Shown piece by piece: positions 52,730 through 64,000 of a stretch of 64,000 nucleotides of DNA. This stretch comes from Pegoplata infirma. Taxonomy: Eukaryota; Arthropoda; Insecta; Diptera; Anthomyiidae. Under the pieces are notes generated by a model. The model saw nothing but the letters and a program-made list of their open reading frames with translations. It was not told the origin of the DNA and did not search any database. A program made the translations under genes and the position numbers. The DNA lies in NCBI GenBank assembly GCA_963921195.1, contig OY992538.1:11246330-11310329 (forward strand). Direction: 5' to 3'. Positions within the stretch are counted from its first letter, which is position 1; each line of letters starts with the position of its first letter.

Positions 52730-53732
52730 CAAGTAGAAAAGTTAAATTCGACTTTGCCGAATCTATGAATACCCTCCACAATGCATTTTTTTAAAGGGTA
52801 GTACATTTTTAACGTGAAAATATAAACAATTTTGGTTAGAAATATTTTATTTTGAGTAAAAACTCTTTTTTTGTCATTTAAAAAAAAAAAAAATTACTAT
52901 TTTTTTTTTTTTTAGTGTAAAATTTTTTCGAGTGTAATATGTTTTTACTGTAAAAATATTTCTGAGTGAATGCAAGTACGTATGTACACAAAATATAGTC
53001 ATTTTTGTAAAAAAAAACAAAATTTTTTTGTGTACATTTTTTTTTGAGTGTAAAATTTTTTTTGAGTGTAAAATTTTTTTCGAGTGTTGTTTTTAAGTTA
53101 CCAATGCTTTTGAAACTAATCAAGTTTAAAAAGCATTGCTTTAAAATTAAACAAGTTTGAAAAGCATTGTTTAGTTACCACCAATGCTTTTAAAACTTGT
53201 TAAAACACGTGGCATTTTAGATGAAACTAATCTGCAATTCAGGGTTTTACTTATAACTTTTGAACCACTGGACCGATTGAGCTGAAATTTAAAACCAAAC
53301 AGACCCGGGGAACGGCAAAGATACGTGCCAAGCTTCAGTAGCCTCATTATTGTCTTTCGAAAGTTATCGTGTTTTTTATCTCGTAAATTCGCGAAACACC
53401 CTTGCCGAAATTTACTCTTTTGCTCATAACTTTTGAACCACTGTACCGATTTGGCTGGATTGCAATACCAACCTGACCAGGTAAATGACAAACATATATG
53501 CCAAACTTCAGTAGCCTCTGTAAAGTCTTTCAAAAGTTAGCGTGTTTTCTACGGACAGACAGACAGACGGACGGACGGACGGACGGACGGACGGACATCG
53601 CTAGATCGACTTAAAATCGATCGAGGATCATAAATATATATACTTTATGGGGTCCTAGACCAATATTTCGAGGTGTTACAAACGGAATGACAAACTTATA
53701 TATACCCTCTATCACTAGAGTGGAGGGTATAA
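52730..53732 (+). mobile_element. mini-me-like element, subfamily B, long copy
   Basis: AACAAGTAGAAAAGTTAAAT, TTCGACTTTGCCGAA palindrome, a duplicated block of TTTGAGTGTAAAATTTTTTT units (52900-53090), two CTTTTGAACCACTGNACCG phrases, a (GACG)n-type run at 53559-53596, and the hairpin end CTCTATCACTAGAGTGGAGG. The host phrase closes up without an evident target duplication (A|T junction), as expected for Helitron-type insertion. Confidence 0.8.
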
Positions 53733-53964
53733 TAAAGACTTTCATTAACATTTAATTTTTGAAGTCAATTATTTTGGTTCTGTAAGTAAAAACTACTGAT
53801 TATTCTTTAAATTTTTTATGATTTGTGTAAGTAATTTTTTTTTAAATTGATGGTATTTTTAATGAAATATCATTAGTTTTTACCTACACAAGTAGGTTAT
53901 TTTTTTGTAGAAAAAAAATTCAAAAAATTATTTATAGAAATATAAAAACATGTTTGTATCAAGT

Positions 53965-54026
53965 GACTTTGGCACGATGGGTAGAGTGTCTGGCCAGAAT
54001 GTAGTTGATTGCGGGATCGATTCCCC
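53965..54026 (+). promoter_or_regulatory. tRNA-like Pol III promoter module in T3
   Basis: A box TGGCACGATGGG and B box GGATCGATTCC are both intact. Confidence 0.75.
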
Positions 54027-54406
54027 AAAATTTTATTAAAAACTTTTAAAAAAAATATTTCAATAGAAAATTGTAAAAAATAACCAATGAAATCATTAAT
54101 TTTTATTGTTTTCGTAGGCTATTTTTTTTTTGGAATTTGTTGGTAAAAATAACAGAACTATCATTAATTTTTAATGTTTTCGTAGATTATTTTTTTTTTC
54201 GAATTTGTTGGTAAAAACGAATGAAAAAAAAAACGTAATTTTTTAATGTGTAAGGTTGTTTATTTTAGAAAATTTTGTCAACAGTAAAAAATAAATGTTG
54301 ATGTTTGTTAAAACAAATGAATAATTACTGGGATGGTTTTCAATTGTTTATTCACTTGTTTTAAATGTGTTTTTCATTTGTTTTTGCCTACAAAATATTT
54401 TGAGTG

Positions 54407-55046
54407 TTCGACCTATTTTAATTTTTTTTTTATATTTGTATTCAGCATGCCAAAATTAATAAAAATATTGCTTCGCAAGATATTTTTATTTTTTCATTTT
54501 CAAAAATCAAAAATTTTGGTTGAAATTTTCCACAAGTCCAAAACTTTGATAGGAGGGCGCTATGAGTTAAAATGATCGAATTTGGTTCAAGTTCTATAAA
54601 GCGGTCAATCGTATTAAATTTTGAGATTTATTTTACAAAGTTTTTGAACGTAGGAAAACCCCGCCATTTTTTGTCAAATTCAAAAGGCGATATTTGGAAA
54701 ACCGTTCTACCGATTTTAAAACTTTTTTAATATGATATGTAGAAAAATACATTTATTTTTATTTTATTTTTTTTAATTTTTCAAAAATCCAAAATTTTGA
54801 CCGCCGGGCGCTGCGGGTTAATTTAATTCGATTGGTGGGGTAAAAAAATGCCCGGACTTTGAAAATCGGAGAAAACAAATTTTTGCCATACAGAAAAATG
54901 CCAGTCTAATGTGCATATTGAACATTTTTCACCGGGATACCAAATAATAAAATTAAAATTTTGTTGTTCCGTGCAAAAACACGTAAAAACTCAAAAGTTT
55001 GATTAAATAGTGCTCAAACAAACAACAAATAGTTTAAAAATAGCTA
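54407..55046 (-). repeat. P-family repeat copy and flanking AT-rich sequence
   Basis: ACCCCGCCATTTTTTGTC, CGATATTTGGAAAACCGTTC and TTTTGCCATACAGAAAAATGCC match the P family. The phrase GAAAATCGGAGAAAAC is the empty-site equivalent of the hAT insertion at 50.7 kb. Confidence 0.55.
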
Positions 55047-55324
55047 CACTCAAAACATTTTGTAGGTAAAAACAAATGAAAAACACAGTTAAAACCAGTG
55101 AATAAACAATTGAAAACCATCCCAGTAATTATTCATTTGTTTTAACAAACATCGTCATTTATTTTTTACCGTTGACAAAATTTTCTAAAATAACATTAAA
55201 CATTAAAAAATAGCGGTGTTTTCAGTCTTTTTTATCAACAAATTCGAAAAAAAAAATAACCTACGAAAACATTAAAAATTAATGATAGTTCTGTTATTTT
55301 TAACAACAAATTCCAAAAAAATAA

Positions 55325-55964
55325 CCCAGTCAGAAAAATACAATCGCAAAAGCGTTGTGAAAGCATTGTGGACGGTTGTACGAGCCTTCTGTATACCAAC
55401 TTCAAAGCGCCTTCAGATGATTCGAATGATAACATCGATCTACGCTAGGTTTAAAGCGTTGTAAAAGCGATGTAAAAAAGTGCTTTGAGAACGTTTTTTA
55501 AAGTCATCAAAGCGCTTTAAAAACCCAAACTAAAGAATTTCAGTTTTAGTTTGGTTATAATAATTTGTTTGATATACATAGTGAAATCTAAAAAAAAAAT
55601 TGTTTAAACTCCAAAAAACTTAGAAAATTTTCAAAAAATTTTCGAAACTTAGAAAATTAAAAAAAAAAAAAATTCTTAAAAAAGAAAAAAAAAAAAAATT
55701 GACAAACAATTGTTATTCGAAAATAGTTTCGGAACTTAGAAATTTTTTTCAAAAATCTAAAGAACACTTAAAACGCTTTTTGAATACGCTCGCAAAGCGT
55801 TCGAAAAAACCTTTTGAGAATGCTTTGTTTTTGTTATAGTGCTTTCAGAACACTTTTTAAAAACGCTCGTAAAGCGTCTGAAAATAGCGTTTTTAGAATG
55901 CTTTTTTTTTGTTACAGTGCTTTCAGAACGTTTTTTTTAGAACCGTCGTCAATTTCTACTTGGG
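55325..55964. mobile_element. CCCAGTCAG-terminal element, copy 3
   Basis: Ends CCCAGTCAGAAAAAT and ATTTCTACTTGGG, flanked by AA on both sides (55323-55324, 55965-55966). The intact host phrase in T1 and T5 shows a single AA, proving a 2-bp duplication. The interior has AAAGCGTT/AACGCTTT palindromes, like the copies at 5.75 and 6.94 kb. Confidence 0.8.
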
Positions 55965-56057
55965 AACCTACGAAAACATTAAAAATTAATGATTTCGTAG
56001 GTTATTTTTTACAATTTTCTATCGAAATATTTCTTTAAAAATTTTTAATAAAATTTT

Positions 56058-56122
56058 GGGGAATCGATCCCGCAATCAACTGCATTCTAGCCAGACACTC
56101 TACCCATCGTACCAAAGTCACT
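56058..56122 (-). promoter_or_regulatory. tRNA-like Pol III promoter module in T4
   Basis: The B box GGATCGATTCC is intact; the A box TGGTACGATGGG has one substitution. Confidence 0.7.
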
Positions 56123-56506
56123 TGATACAAATACGTTTTTATATTTCTATAAATAATGTTTTGATTTTTTTTTTTCTACAAAAAAATAACCTACTTGTGT
56201 AGGTAAAAACTAATGATATCTCATTAAAAAATACCAACAATTGAAAAAAAAAAAAATACTTACACAAATCATTAAAAATTTAAAGAATAATCAGTAGTTT
56301 TTATTTACAGAACAAAAATAAATGACTTTAAAAAGTAAATGTTAATGAAAGTCTTTACTTTTTAGTGTGTTATTTTTGAAACAAAAGACAGAAGTAGTCA
56401 TTAATAAAAACTGAACATCAAACAAATGTTTGTTTCTTTTAAAAACGACTTAACGCAAAACTTCTTAAATAAACTACAAACAGTTAATGACATAATTTTT
56501 TGAGTG

Positions 56507-57639
56507 TAGGTCTAGCGGGAAATATATACAATGTCACAGCTGTTCCTAAGGGATAATATGTTCGTAACATATTTCTTATTCATAATTTTTTCAATGCAGT
56601 ACAGTTGGTGTGGAACATTTTAGTTTCTATTTTTTTAATTTTCGCCAAAAAAAAAGAAACTGTTATTGAATTGTTGCTGCTACGTATTTAATAAAATTAA
56701 GAGTGAAAACTTTTTTAAGATGAAGGGCTAACAAAGCGAAAGTCAAATTTAAAATCACTAGAGTGACAACACCGATGTTAGTAAAATGAAAAATATATAT
56801 AAAGATCTTTATATCATTTAATACCTAGACGGCGACCAGTAAAAAATAAAAAAACAAATAAACATAGAAATTTCTTTTTAATGACAATGAATGAATGAAA
56901 TGTTTGGTATAATTTTTTTTGTTTTGTTAGTTTAAGTGTTATTGTTGTTGCATGCTTAGCACATGTTCTAGACTACAATATAGTAGTACCAATGCACTTG
57001 GCACACTGCATACATGCATCCATCTCAAATACAAAGACGAATAGTTCCTTCCTTATATTCACATACAATTGCACTTATTCATTTAATGCCTTGACAATGT
57101 ACTTGACTATTATCTTATGGGTTTATATTCTTTTGCCACGAGTGTGCCCAACCAACCAACCAAATATCAACAACAAACATATCACTCGTCTACATGTTTT
57201 TATTATAGAATTTTTCTTATTTTTTTTATATTTATTATTATTTTTGTCAAGTTTTTTTTTTTCTGTTTTTTGGCAATTTTTTATTTTGTTTGTAGTTTCA
57301 ACATGATTCTGTGTTGTAAAAACATAAAAATATTTTTGCCTCTTGTGGATTTTGGCAAATAATAATAATAAAAAAAACTTTTTTTTTATGTTTTATTATC
57401 TGAGTTGTTATTATGTTTTCATTGTCCCCTGACATAGAGAGAATATGATGAGGGGCGAAAATATATATATTAAATTTGTCAAACTATTTGTTACACATTA
57501 TAAAATTAATACTTTGGTATAATATGTACAATAGAACGATCTAAAAGGCAATCATCAGTTTGCGAAAAAAAGAATAAAAAATATATTAGGTGTGTTTTCT
57601 ACACCAAAATTTTCAGGTTTTGAAAAACTATTCTATAGG
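56507..57639. other. Unique AT-rich sequence, no gene supported
   Basis: Plus-strand frames at 56992-57362 overlap in two frames, are rich in Phe/Leu/Ile from T-runs and have no splice context, so I leave them out. Confidence 0.45.
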
Positions 57640-58740
57640 ATTAGAAATATTAAAGACTAAAATGCTTTTCAAATTTTTTTATAGAAATTCACTTTTTCCC
57701 AGACATATTTCTACTTGAAAATCTGTCAATCTAAAACATTTTTCCTACAACACAATTTTAATCCCGTACCAAAGAAAAATTAAAAGTTTATTTTAACAAA
57801 AGTTTTATTTTAAATTTAAAATTTTCTAAACATTTTTTGAAAGTCGATTTTAACAACAAAAACAATTTGTATGGAAATAAAGTTAAAAGTCGATTTTAAT
57901 TTAATTTTTTCTTCTATGGTAATGCTGTTAGATTCTGCGATGTTTTCCCTATAGAAAAGGTCGTAAATACATTTTTTCTATAGAAAGTCTCAGAGTCTGA
58001 GTCTCATACATTTTCCTACAGAAAAATTCTTTGATTCTGAGATATTTTTCAAATTTAAAAAATTTTAGAGTCAGAGACATTTTCTTAGATTCTGGGACAT
58101 TTTTCCAAAAAGTCTCAGATTCTGGGACATTTTTCCTAAAAGTCTCAGATTCTGAGGCATTTTTTCTAAAGAAAAAGTTTCAGACTCCGAGTCATTTTTT
58201 AGAAAAATCTCATAAAAAGTCAAGAGATTATTTTCTAGGAATCTCAGAAAAACTCAGTTTCCGAGACATTTTTTCTGTTGAAAAAATTACACTGAATCTG
58301 TGATTATTTAGGGTTCTTATACATTTTTTTCTATAGAAAAATTGTTAAATTCTTCCTGAAACATTTTTTTTCCTATATAAAAATTTTAAGATTCCGAAAC
58401 TTTTTTCTTATAAAAAATTCTTAGACTCAAAAACATTTTTGTAATAGAAAAATTTGGAGATTCTTGGTAAATTTCATAAAAAAATTCTTACATTATTTAA
58501 TTTCCTTTTTACACATCATCTTTCCAGATATTTTCGAAAGAAACACTAGATTTTACCTATAGAAAACTCCTATAAAAAAATTCTAATATTTTTCTTATAG
58601 AAAAAATTTTCAAATTTTTCCTATAGAAATTTTAAGAAAAATTTGCAAATTATTCATATAGAAAAATTTTTAATTTTTTCCTTTAGAAAAATTCTTAATT
58701 TTTCCTTTAGAAAAATACCCAAATTGTTCGGAATTCCAAA
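57640..58740 (+). repeat. Degenerate AGTCTCAGATTCTGAGACATTT array
   Basis: About 20 imperfect units of 35-50 bp, with AGTCTCAGATTCTG, ACATTTTTCCTA and TATAGAAAAA modules. The best-preserved units are at 58040-58180; both sides decay to TATAGAAAAATT repeats. Similar blocks flank the foldback at 30.5-31.1 kb. Confidence 0.65.
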
Positions 58741-59164
58741 ATTTTTGTCTAGAAATATTATTGTACATATCGTCACCTAAAATGCAAAATTCCCTAACTA
58801 ACAAAAAATTCAAAATCGGTTTTTTTATTGATTCTAGTGTATTTTATTAACCTACACGTTTTTTCAACAAATTTGGTTCACATAATAAAAATTAGCGATT
58901 TTATAGCCAACAATTAAAAACAAGTGTATTGCGAAATCGCCAATGAACATAAATAGAAATACAAATTTAAATCATTTAGTGATTAATTTTGATACATATT
59001 AACAAAACATACGTCTTCATAAAATTTTAGCCAATTCAATCAAAACCAACGAAGTTATTAACAAATTCAAAATTTTTTTCAATACTGGTTTTTGCTTCTC
59101 CTGTAAAATTAATTAAATGTTAGTTAGGGCCTTTTCCATTCCCGTCGTGGGTCCGCGCCTGCTA
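58741..59164. other. Unique AT-rich sequence
   Basis: Nothing recognised. Confidence 0.4.
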
Positions 59165-59328
59165 AAATGCAATACCAAATTGCTTGGAAACAAATAAAAA
59201 GTATACATATTAAGTTTCAGTCATATCTGTATAATATTAGACAGACAGACAGACATCGCTAGCATATCTCAGAATCGATCACTGATCAAAAATATATGGG
59301 ATATTCCAAGTTAAATCACACAACTTTT
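59165..59328 (+). mobile_element. mini-me subfamily A remnant joined to a foldback end
   Basis: AAATGCAATACCAAATTGC, TAAGTTTCAGTCATATCTG and GACAGACAGACAGACATCGC, then at ATATATGG it changes to GATATTCCAAGTTAAATC, a worn copy of the 1.94-kb foldback end. This is another case of that end at a mini-me TATATA tract. Confidence 0.6.
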
Positions 59329-60050
59329 TATACCCTCCACTCTAGTGATGGAGGGTATATATAAGTTTGTCATTCCGTTTGTAACACCTCGAAATATTGG
59401 TCTAGGACCCCATAAAGTATATATATTCATGATCCTCGATCGATTTTAAGACGATCTAGCGATGTCCGTCCGTCCGTCCGTCCGTCCGTCCGTCCGTCCG
59501 TCTGTCCGTCCGTCTGTCCGTCTGTCTGTCTGTTGAAAACACGCTAACTTTTGAAAGACTTTACGGAGGCTCCTGAAGTTTGGCATATATGTTGGGCATT
59601 TACCTGGTCAGGTTGGTATTGCAATCCAGCGAAATCGGTCCAGTGGTTCAAAAGCTATAAGCAAATGAGTGAATTTCGGCAAGGGTTTTTCTGGAATTTA
59701 CGTGATAAAACACACGGTAACTTTCGAACGGCAGAGGGTGCTGAAGTGTGGCATATATATTTGCTGTTCCTCTGGTCTGGTTCGTTTTAAATTTCAGCCA
59801 AATCGGTCCAGCGGTTCAAAAGTTATTAGCAAAGCCGTAAAGTTCAGATTAGTTTCACCTTAAATTCACGTGTTAAAAACCCGTTAAACATGTTTTAAAA
59901 ACATTTGTAAGTCAAAAAAATATTTTACAAGGTATTTTTGTCACATAAAAATATTTTTACACTAAAACAAAAAAATACACTTAAAAAAAAATTTTACACT
60001 CAAAAAAAAATTTTAAACTCAAAAAAAAATTTTACACTCAAATAATGACA
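59329..60050 (-). mobile_element. mini-me-like element, subfamily B, reverse copy
   Basis: TATACCCTCCACTCTAGTGA hairpin end, a (GTCC)n run at 59464-59535, CCAGTGGTTCAAAAGC and GGTCCAGCGGTTCAAAAG phrases, and ACACTCAAAAAAAAATTTT tandem units at the far end. The terminal ACTTGTTT is missing. Confidence 0.75.
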
Positions 60051-60357
60051 ACCACGTTATTTATCATTTCTCAAGATCCGATTTTAAAATACACTCAAAA
60101 TATTTTTTAGGTAAAAACATATGAAAAATACATTAAAACAACTGGTAAAACAATTGAAAACCATACGAGTAATTATTCATTTGTTTTAACAAACATCAAC
60201 ATTTATTTTTTACTGTTAATACAATTTTCTAAAATAAATAACATTTATCATTAAAAAATAAAGTCACTTCCTTTTTTTACCAATAAATTCGAAAAAAAAT
60301 AACCTACGAAAACATTAAAACTTAATGATTGTTGTGTTATTTTTACCAACAAATTAA

Positions 60358-60893
60358 AAAAAAAAAAAAGTAAAAAAGTTAAATTTCGGCCATGCCGAAT
60401 GTAGGTATACCCTCCACAATTTCAAAAAGATTATTGCAAAAAACTTTTTTTAAAAGGAAATTACTTTTGCAAAAAAAATAAATAAAAAATTTTTGAAAAA
60501 AAATTTCCGCAAAAAACAAATTTGTTAAAAAAAAATCCGCGGTTTTTTTCTTTTTTTGTCAAAAAATATGTTCGTACTTCTTTAAATACCATTTGGTGTT
60601 CAATTATGTTTACATGTGTCAACCAGCAGCCGAATTAAAGCATTTTGCATTTTTAGGTTATGTTAAATGTACTAACATTCTCGTTCATAACTTTTGAACC
60701 GCTGAACCGATATCGCTCAAATGCAATACCAAACTTCTCGGGAGAACTTGCAATGAGTATGTTAAGTTTCAGTCATATCCGTGTAGTATTTTGGTCGCGA
60801 TCACCATTTCCAAAGACAGACAGACGGACAGACGGACATCGCTATAATGTCTTAAAATCGATTGCGAATCATGAATATATATACTTTATGGGA
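60358..60893 (+). mobile_element. mini-me-like element, subfamily A, right end lost
   Basis: AAAGTAAAAAAGTTAAATTTCGG and palindrome TTCGGCCATGCCGAA, the CTTTTGAACCGCTGAACCG phrase, a short GACGGACAGACGGACATC tract, and then a break after TATATACTTTATGGG. Confidence 0.7.
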
Positions 60894-60949
60894 AACATTA
60901 ATTCATTTTCTATTGAATTTTATTTTAAAAAAAGTTTAATAAAATTTTT

Positions 60950-61013
60950 GGGGAATCGATCCCGCAATCAACTACATTCTGGTCAGATACTCTACCCATC
61001 GTGCCAAAGTCAC
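60950..61013 (-). promoter_or_regulatory. tRNA-like Pol III promoter module in T5
   Basis: A box TGGCACGATGGG and B box GGATCGATTCC are both intact. Confidence 0.75.
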
Positions 61014-61390
61014 TTGCTACAAACATGTTTTTATATTTTTATAAATAATTTTTTTAATTTTTTGTCTACATAAAATAACCAACACAAGTAGGTAAATCCT
61101 AATGACTTCTCTTTAAGAAATGCCTACAATTTAAAAAAAAAATAACGTACACAAATCATTAAAAATAAAAGAAGAACTACTTATTTTTAGTTACAAACAA
61201 AAATAAATGACTTTAAAAATTGAATGTTAATGAAAGTCTTTATTTTTTATATTGTTATTTTTGAAACAAAGAACAGAAATAGTCATTTAAAAAAACTAAA
61301 CATTGAACAAATGTTTTTTCTTTTAAAAACGACAAAATGTAATACTCTTTAAATAAACTACAAACAGTTAATGACATAATTTTTTGAGTG

Positions 61391-62440
61391 TATCAAAAAA
61401 TTAGCGAAATCGAAGGGGGTCGTGTCCAAAATTGTGCTATTTGGCACGGAATTCCCCATATATTAAAAACCACCCTTTTTTAACATTTATTTTAAATTTA
61501 AAAGATAATAAAGACTCAGAACAACCGAATTTTACATTCTCTCAAGTTTTTTTTTTATTTTTATCAAAGTTTTTTTTCTCTAATTGCTCAAAAATTTTGT
61601 TTTACTTTTATAAATTGTAAAGAATTATTCTTTATTTTTCAGATTTGTATTTATTGGCTTACCTGACTAGCATAATATTTCAATGAAAATATTTCACATA
61701 GTTTTAGAAATTTTTCAATGTAAATTTTCAATGAAATTTTCAATATTGTGAAAAATTACTTCTCATTTCCTTAACTTTATAAAATAATCTTTGGAGGGCA
61801 TTTAAAATTTATTAAGTCTGCATAACACAAATATTTTTATTATTTGGCTTATTCTTAAATAAAATGACGAAGTAATTTCTTTCTTTTATTTATTTTATAT
61901 GACATTTCATACATTCCCATATGTTTAAAGTAAAATGTAAAGCAAAACACTAAAAAAAAAACATTTCTTGTATTAAAATTGAATTCATTGTGAAGTATTG
62001 CACGTTAACAAAAAAAACTTGAGTTTTGAATTTTTTAAAAATAAACGGCAAGAAAAATTTTACAAAAAATTTACATCAAAAATTGCTTGTTTAAAAGAAA
62101 ATTAATAAAAAATATTTTTACTCAAAATAAAATATATCCTTTCAAAATTTTAGATTTTTTTTTTTCGTTAGAAAAAATTTTCAATGAATATTCTGTGGAG
62201 GTTATTCATTTTACTTTTCTACTTGTTTTATTTTTTTAATTGTACCTAAACGTATGCTTAAAAAACATTTTATGAATTAAACAGTGTGCGTATTAATGTC
62301 TTTTTCCGGTTTTTGAGATAATTTGCTAAATTTAAAAATTTAAGAAATTACTCTGGTAAAATACTTAAGTAATAGTTCATTACGACTGCGCCAAAGATCA
62401 TTCTGGTCGCAGTGCATAGGGCCTTATTAATCTAATCTAA
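61391..62440. other. AT-rich sequence with a mini-me terminus remnant
   Basis: CTGTGGAGG...TTTTCTACTTGTTTTA at 62192-62230 is a worn mini-me B end. The rest is unique, with no supported gene. Confidence 0.45.
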
Positions 62441-63039
62441 CAAGGGAAGTCTCCCTAGTGTCACCCGCGGATCTTTATGGAATTGGTTTTATTTTGTAGA
62501 GCAGAAAAAATAAAGGGACACGTATTTTTTTTTAGCGGCCCAAATTCATATTTAGGGGGTAAAAAGGAGGGGGGAAGACAAGGCCATTTTTCATTTTTTT
62601 TCGTTTATCTCCTATACTGTGCAAAGAAACCTAGTCATGTTACATACCAAATGAAAGGTCTTTGGAAAACCTATCTACGTGTGCTAAGAACGTGTCCAAA
62701 CATGCACAACTGTTCGTAATATTGAGTAAAATACCAAAATTTTTGGACATTTTTGTTAATAAGTCGAAAAATATTTACTTCTTTGGCCCGTTGTTAGCAC
62801 TACGAGATAGGTATTTTTAATACCTTTAATCTGATACCACACATGCCTATATTAATTTTGTTTAAATAGGCGTAAATCGTAAAAAACTGAAAAAGGTCAA
62901 TTTCCCCCATACAAATCGACCCCCCCTAAAAATGAGTTTGGGCCGCTAAAAAAAAATACGTGTCGAATTAATTTTCGTTCCTAACAACATATCCAAATTT
63001 CATGAAGATCGGAGGGTGACACCAGGGAGACTTCCCTTG
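62441..63039. mobile_element. Harbinger-like foldback MITE
   Basis: A 599-bp element: CAAGGGAAGTCTCCCTAGTG at the left mirrors CACCAGGGAGACTTCCCTTG at the right, and TAA flanks both sides (62438-62440, 63040-63042). A 3-bp TWA duplication is typical of PIF/Harbinger. The inner arms also pair (TTTTTTTTTAGCGGCCCAAA with its complement). The plus frame at 62477-62719 is part of this element. Confidence 0.75.
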
Positions 63040-63760
63040 TAAGTTCATTACAAAAGACCTTATCTAAATGATTATACAAACCGCAATCAAGGTTGTTGTG
63101 TACTTCACTATTTGCAACGATTTTTGATTTGAAAATTATTTTCTCAAAACAAGGTTTTTCGACTTGATCTATTTTCACAACATACAGAAATTCCCCTAAA
63201 GGGAAATATTTTGCAATATATTTTACATTAAAACGACCGAAAATTTGTCTTATGTTTCCCAAGAATGCCTCATATGTTAACAGAAATAAAATTTCTGTAC
63301 ACACTATTTGCCTAACATGTGTTGTAAACTTGTGTATTATTTGTAGTGTTTGCATTTGCAAATTGTTTTCTTAATCATAAGTTTTTTTTATGACAAATTA
63401 TTTTATTCTTGTCATTTAATATTATTATTTTTTTTTTATAAAATATTGCTTGCTACTTGTCAAATAATTTAAGCAATTTGTTTTTAAAATTTTAAAGTTT
63501 TTTTTTAAAATAAATTAAAATTTGTTTCTTTGTGTAACGTATATATATTGCCATAAGACATAACTAAATATTAAATTAACTTACAAAAAGATTTGGATTA
63601 TTTATTTAGAATTTTTACAAAAATATTTACATTATTTTAATTAAAATTTTAAACGAATTATTTACAAAACTTTAAATTTTAATTTAAAAATTCAAACGAT
63701 AAATAAATTTAAATTGTTTTTATTATAATGCTGAAGAAAATTTATTTTCTAAAAATTATA
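63040..63760. other. AT-rich sequence with one open minus-strand frame
   Basis: A minus-strand frame of about 105 codons (63361 down to about 63045) reads LLTYEAFLGNIRQIFGRFNV, then a FPLGEFLYVVKIDQVEKPCF stretch. It runs into the Harbinger-like element. No start context, splice site or family match is visible. It could be chance or an old pseudogene. Confidence 0.3.
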
Positions 63761-63836
63761 GACATTTCTGATAATTATAGACATACCGGTTTCAAACACT
63801 CTAGTTAACGTTATCATCGGAAGGGTTTTAAATGTC
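63761..63836 (-). ncRNA. Decayed hammerhead-like motif
   Basis: The outer stem GACAUUU/AAAUGUC and the GUUUGAAACCGGUAUG block match 52117-52189, but the core reads CCGAUGA and the inner stem I is lost. Unlikely to cleave. Confidence 0.5.
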
Positions 63837-63893
63837 ATTTTGTTTTTGTTTTGTTTGTCTCATAGGTGAATTTTTCTTAACATCTATACCTCA

Positions 63894-63966
63894 GCAGAGA
63901 ATCGAACCATTGATATTTTTGTCCTTCAAGCCATTAACAACACAGGCTAGTCGTCAACTTAGACGA
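63894..63966 (-). promoter_or_regulatory. tRNA-like module near the right edge
   Basis: On the minus strand, GGTTCGATTCT fits a B box and TAGCCTGTGTTG a weak A box at tRNA spacing. The decayed hammerhead lies about 60 bp further along the same strand. It may be a SINE head; the element runs off the window edge or is incomplete. Confidence 0.45.
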
Positions 63967-64000
63967 CTCATTCACCATATTGATTGACTGCTTTTTGACG

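Larger units (their letters stand above)
52582..54406 (+). mobile_element. CACTCAAAA-terminal MITE, copy T3, interrupted by a mini-me
   Basis: The left end is worn (ACCCTTAAAAAATTATGTC) after TA; the right end TATTTTGAGTG is intact. It matches T1 in order, without the nested element at 12407-13299. The tRNA-like module is at 53965-54026 (plus). A mini-me lies at 52730-53732 at the phrase ACACTAAAAAATAAAGAC. Confidence 0.75.
55047..56506 (-). mobile_element. CACTCAAAA-terminal MITE, copy T4, interrupted
   Basis: It is flanked by TA (55045-55046, 56507-56508), with ends CACTCAAAACATTTTG and AATTTTTTGAGTG. The tRNA-like module is at 56058-56122 (minus). A CCCAGTCAG element is inserted at 55325-55964 into the phrase AAAAATAACCTACGAAAAC. 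Confidence 0.8.
60092..61390 (-). mobile_element. CACTCAAAA-terminal MITE, copy T5, interrupted
   Basis: It is flanked by TA (60090-60091, 61391-61392), with ends CACTCAAAATATTTTTTAG and AATTTTTTGAGTG. The tRNA-like module is at 60950-61013 (minus). A mini-me A fragment lies at 60358-60893 with loss of host bases. Confidence 0.75.

Noticed and set aside
57228..57300. T-rich tract as a splice acceptor for a host exon
   Set aside because: No open, codon-biased block follows it on either strand.
56992..57362. 104-codon hydrophobic frame resembling a membrane protein
   Set aside because: The hydrophobicity comes from T-runs. A second frame of equal length overlaps it, and no splice signals or homology are seen.
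62981..63361. 126-codon minus frame as a gene
   Set aside because: One end runs into the Harbinger-like element, there is no start or splice context, and I recognise no family. Listed only as an open frame in the flank description.

Overview
The window looks like non-coding DNA from a higher fly, probably a calyptrate such as a blow fly or house fly relative; that placement is inference. The grounds are very high A+T content, one intron-containing gene with polyglutamine tracts, and many short elements with a GTCY microsatellite core that resemble the dipteran mini-me/DINE-1 family. No bacterial-style gene organisation is present. Only one host gene can be supported. It lies on the minus strand as two exons, 9566-11043 and 603-794, joined in phase across an 8.8-kb intron full of transposons. 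The encoded stretch is a Pro/Ser/Gln-rich, probably disordered protein region that I do not recognise. Its first and last exons are outside the window or not identifiable.

Almost everything else is mobile-element sequence, mostly non-autonomous. Layout: a TTAACA satellite at the left edge; mini-me and TA-flanked MITEs at 1.4-4.0 kb; two CCCAGGCAG elements at 5.75-7.78 kb, one holding a TTAA-flanked MITE; a diverged 145-bp tandem array at 7.9-8.9 kb; the large exon; a nested CACTCAAAA element at 12.1-13.7 kb; a 1.46-kb foldback at 13.8-15.2 kb; a hammerhead-ribozyme-bearing palindrome at 17.2-17.6 kb; a three-level nest at 19.1-22.2 kb; hAT-like MITEs at 22.4, 29.8 and 50.7 kb, each with matching or near-matching 8-bp target duplications; foldbacks with hammerhead-like cores at 30.5-33.6 and 45.8-46.4 kb; a CCCAGT element with two tRNA-like modules at 34.6-35.6 kb; LINE fragments at 36-38 kb; a 2.28-kb palindrome at 46.8-49.1 kb; CACTCAAAA elements at 52.6-54.4, 55.0-56.5 and 60.1-61.4 kb; and a Harbinger-like foldback at 62.4-63.0 kb.

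The most interesting signals are (1) type I hammerhead ribozyme architectures, best at 17.39 kb (+) and 52.12-52.19 kb (-), with related degenerate cores in several inverted-repeat elements; (2) three hAT-like MITEs whose interiors are packed with different short motif arrays; (3) TIR elements that carry tRNA-like Pol III promoter modules; and (4) a CCCAG-terminal group with 2-bp target duplications. Several insertions can be tested inside the window because an empty site exists in another copy of the host repeat.

All calls come from reading the sequence by eye. No alignment, folding or database search was run, so family names above superfamily level are tentative and element ends may be off by a few bases unless target duplications are given.
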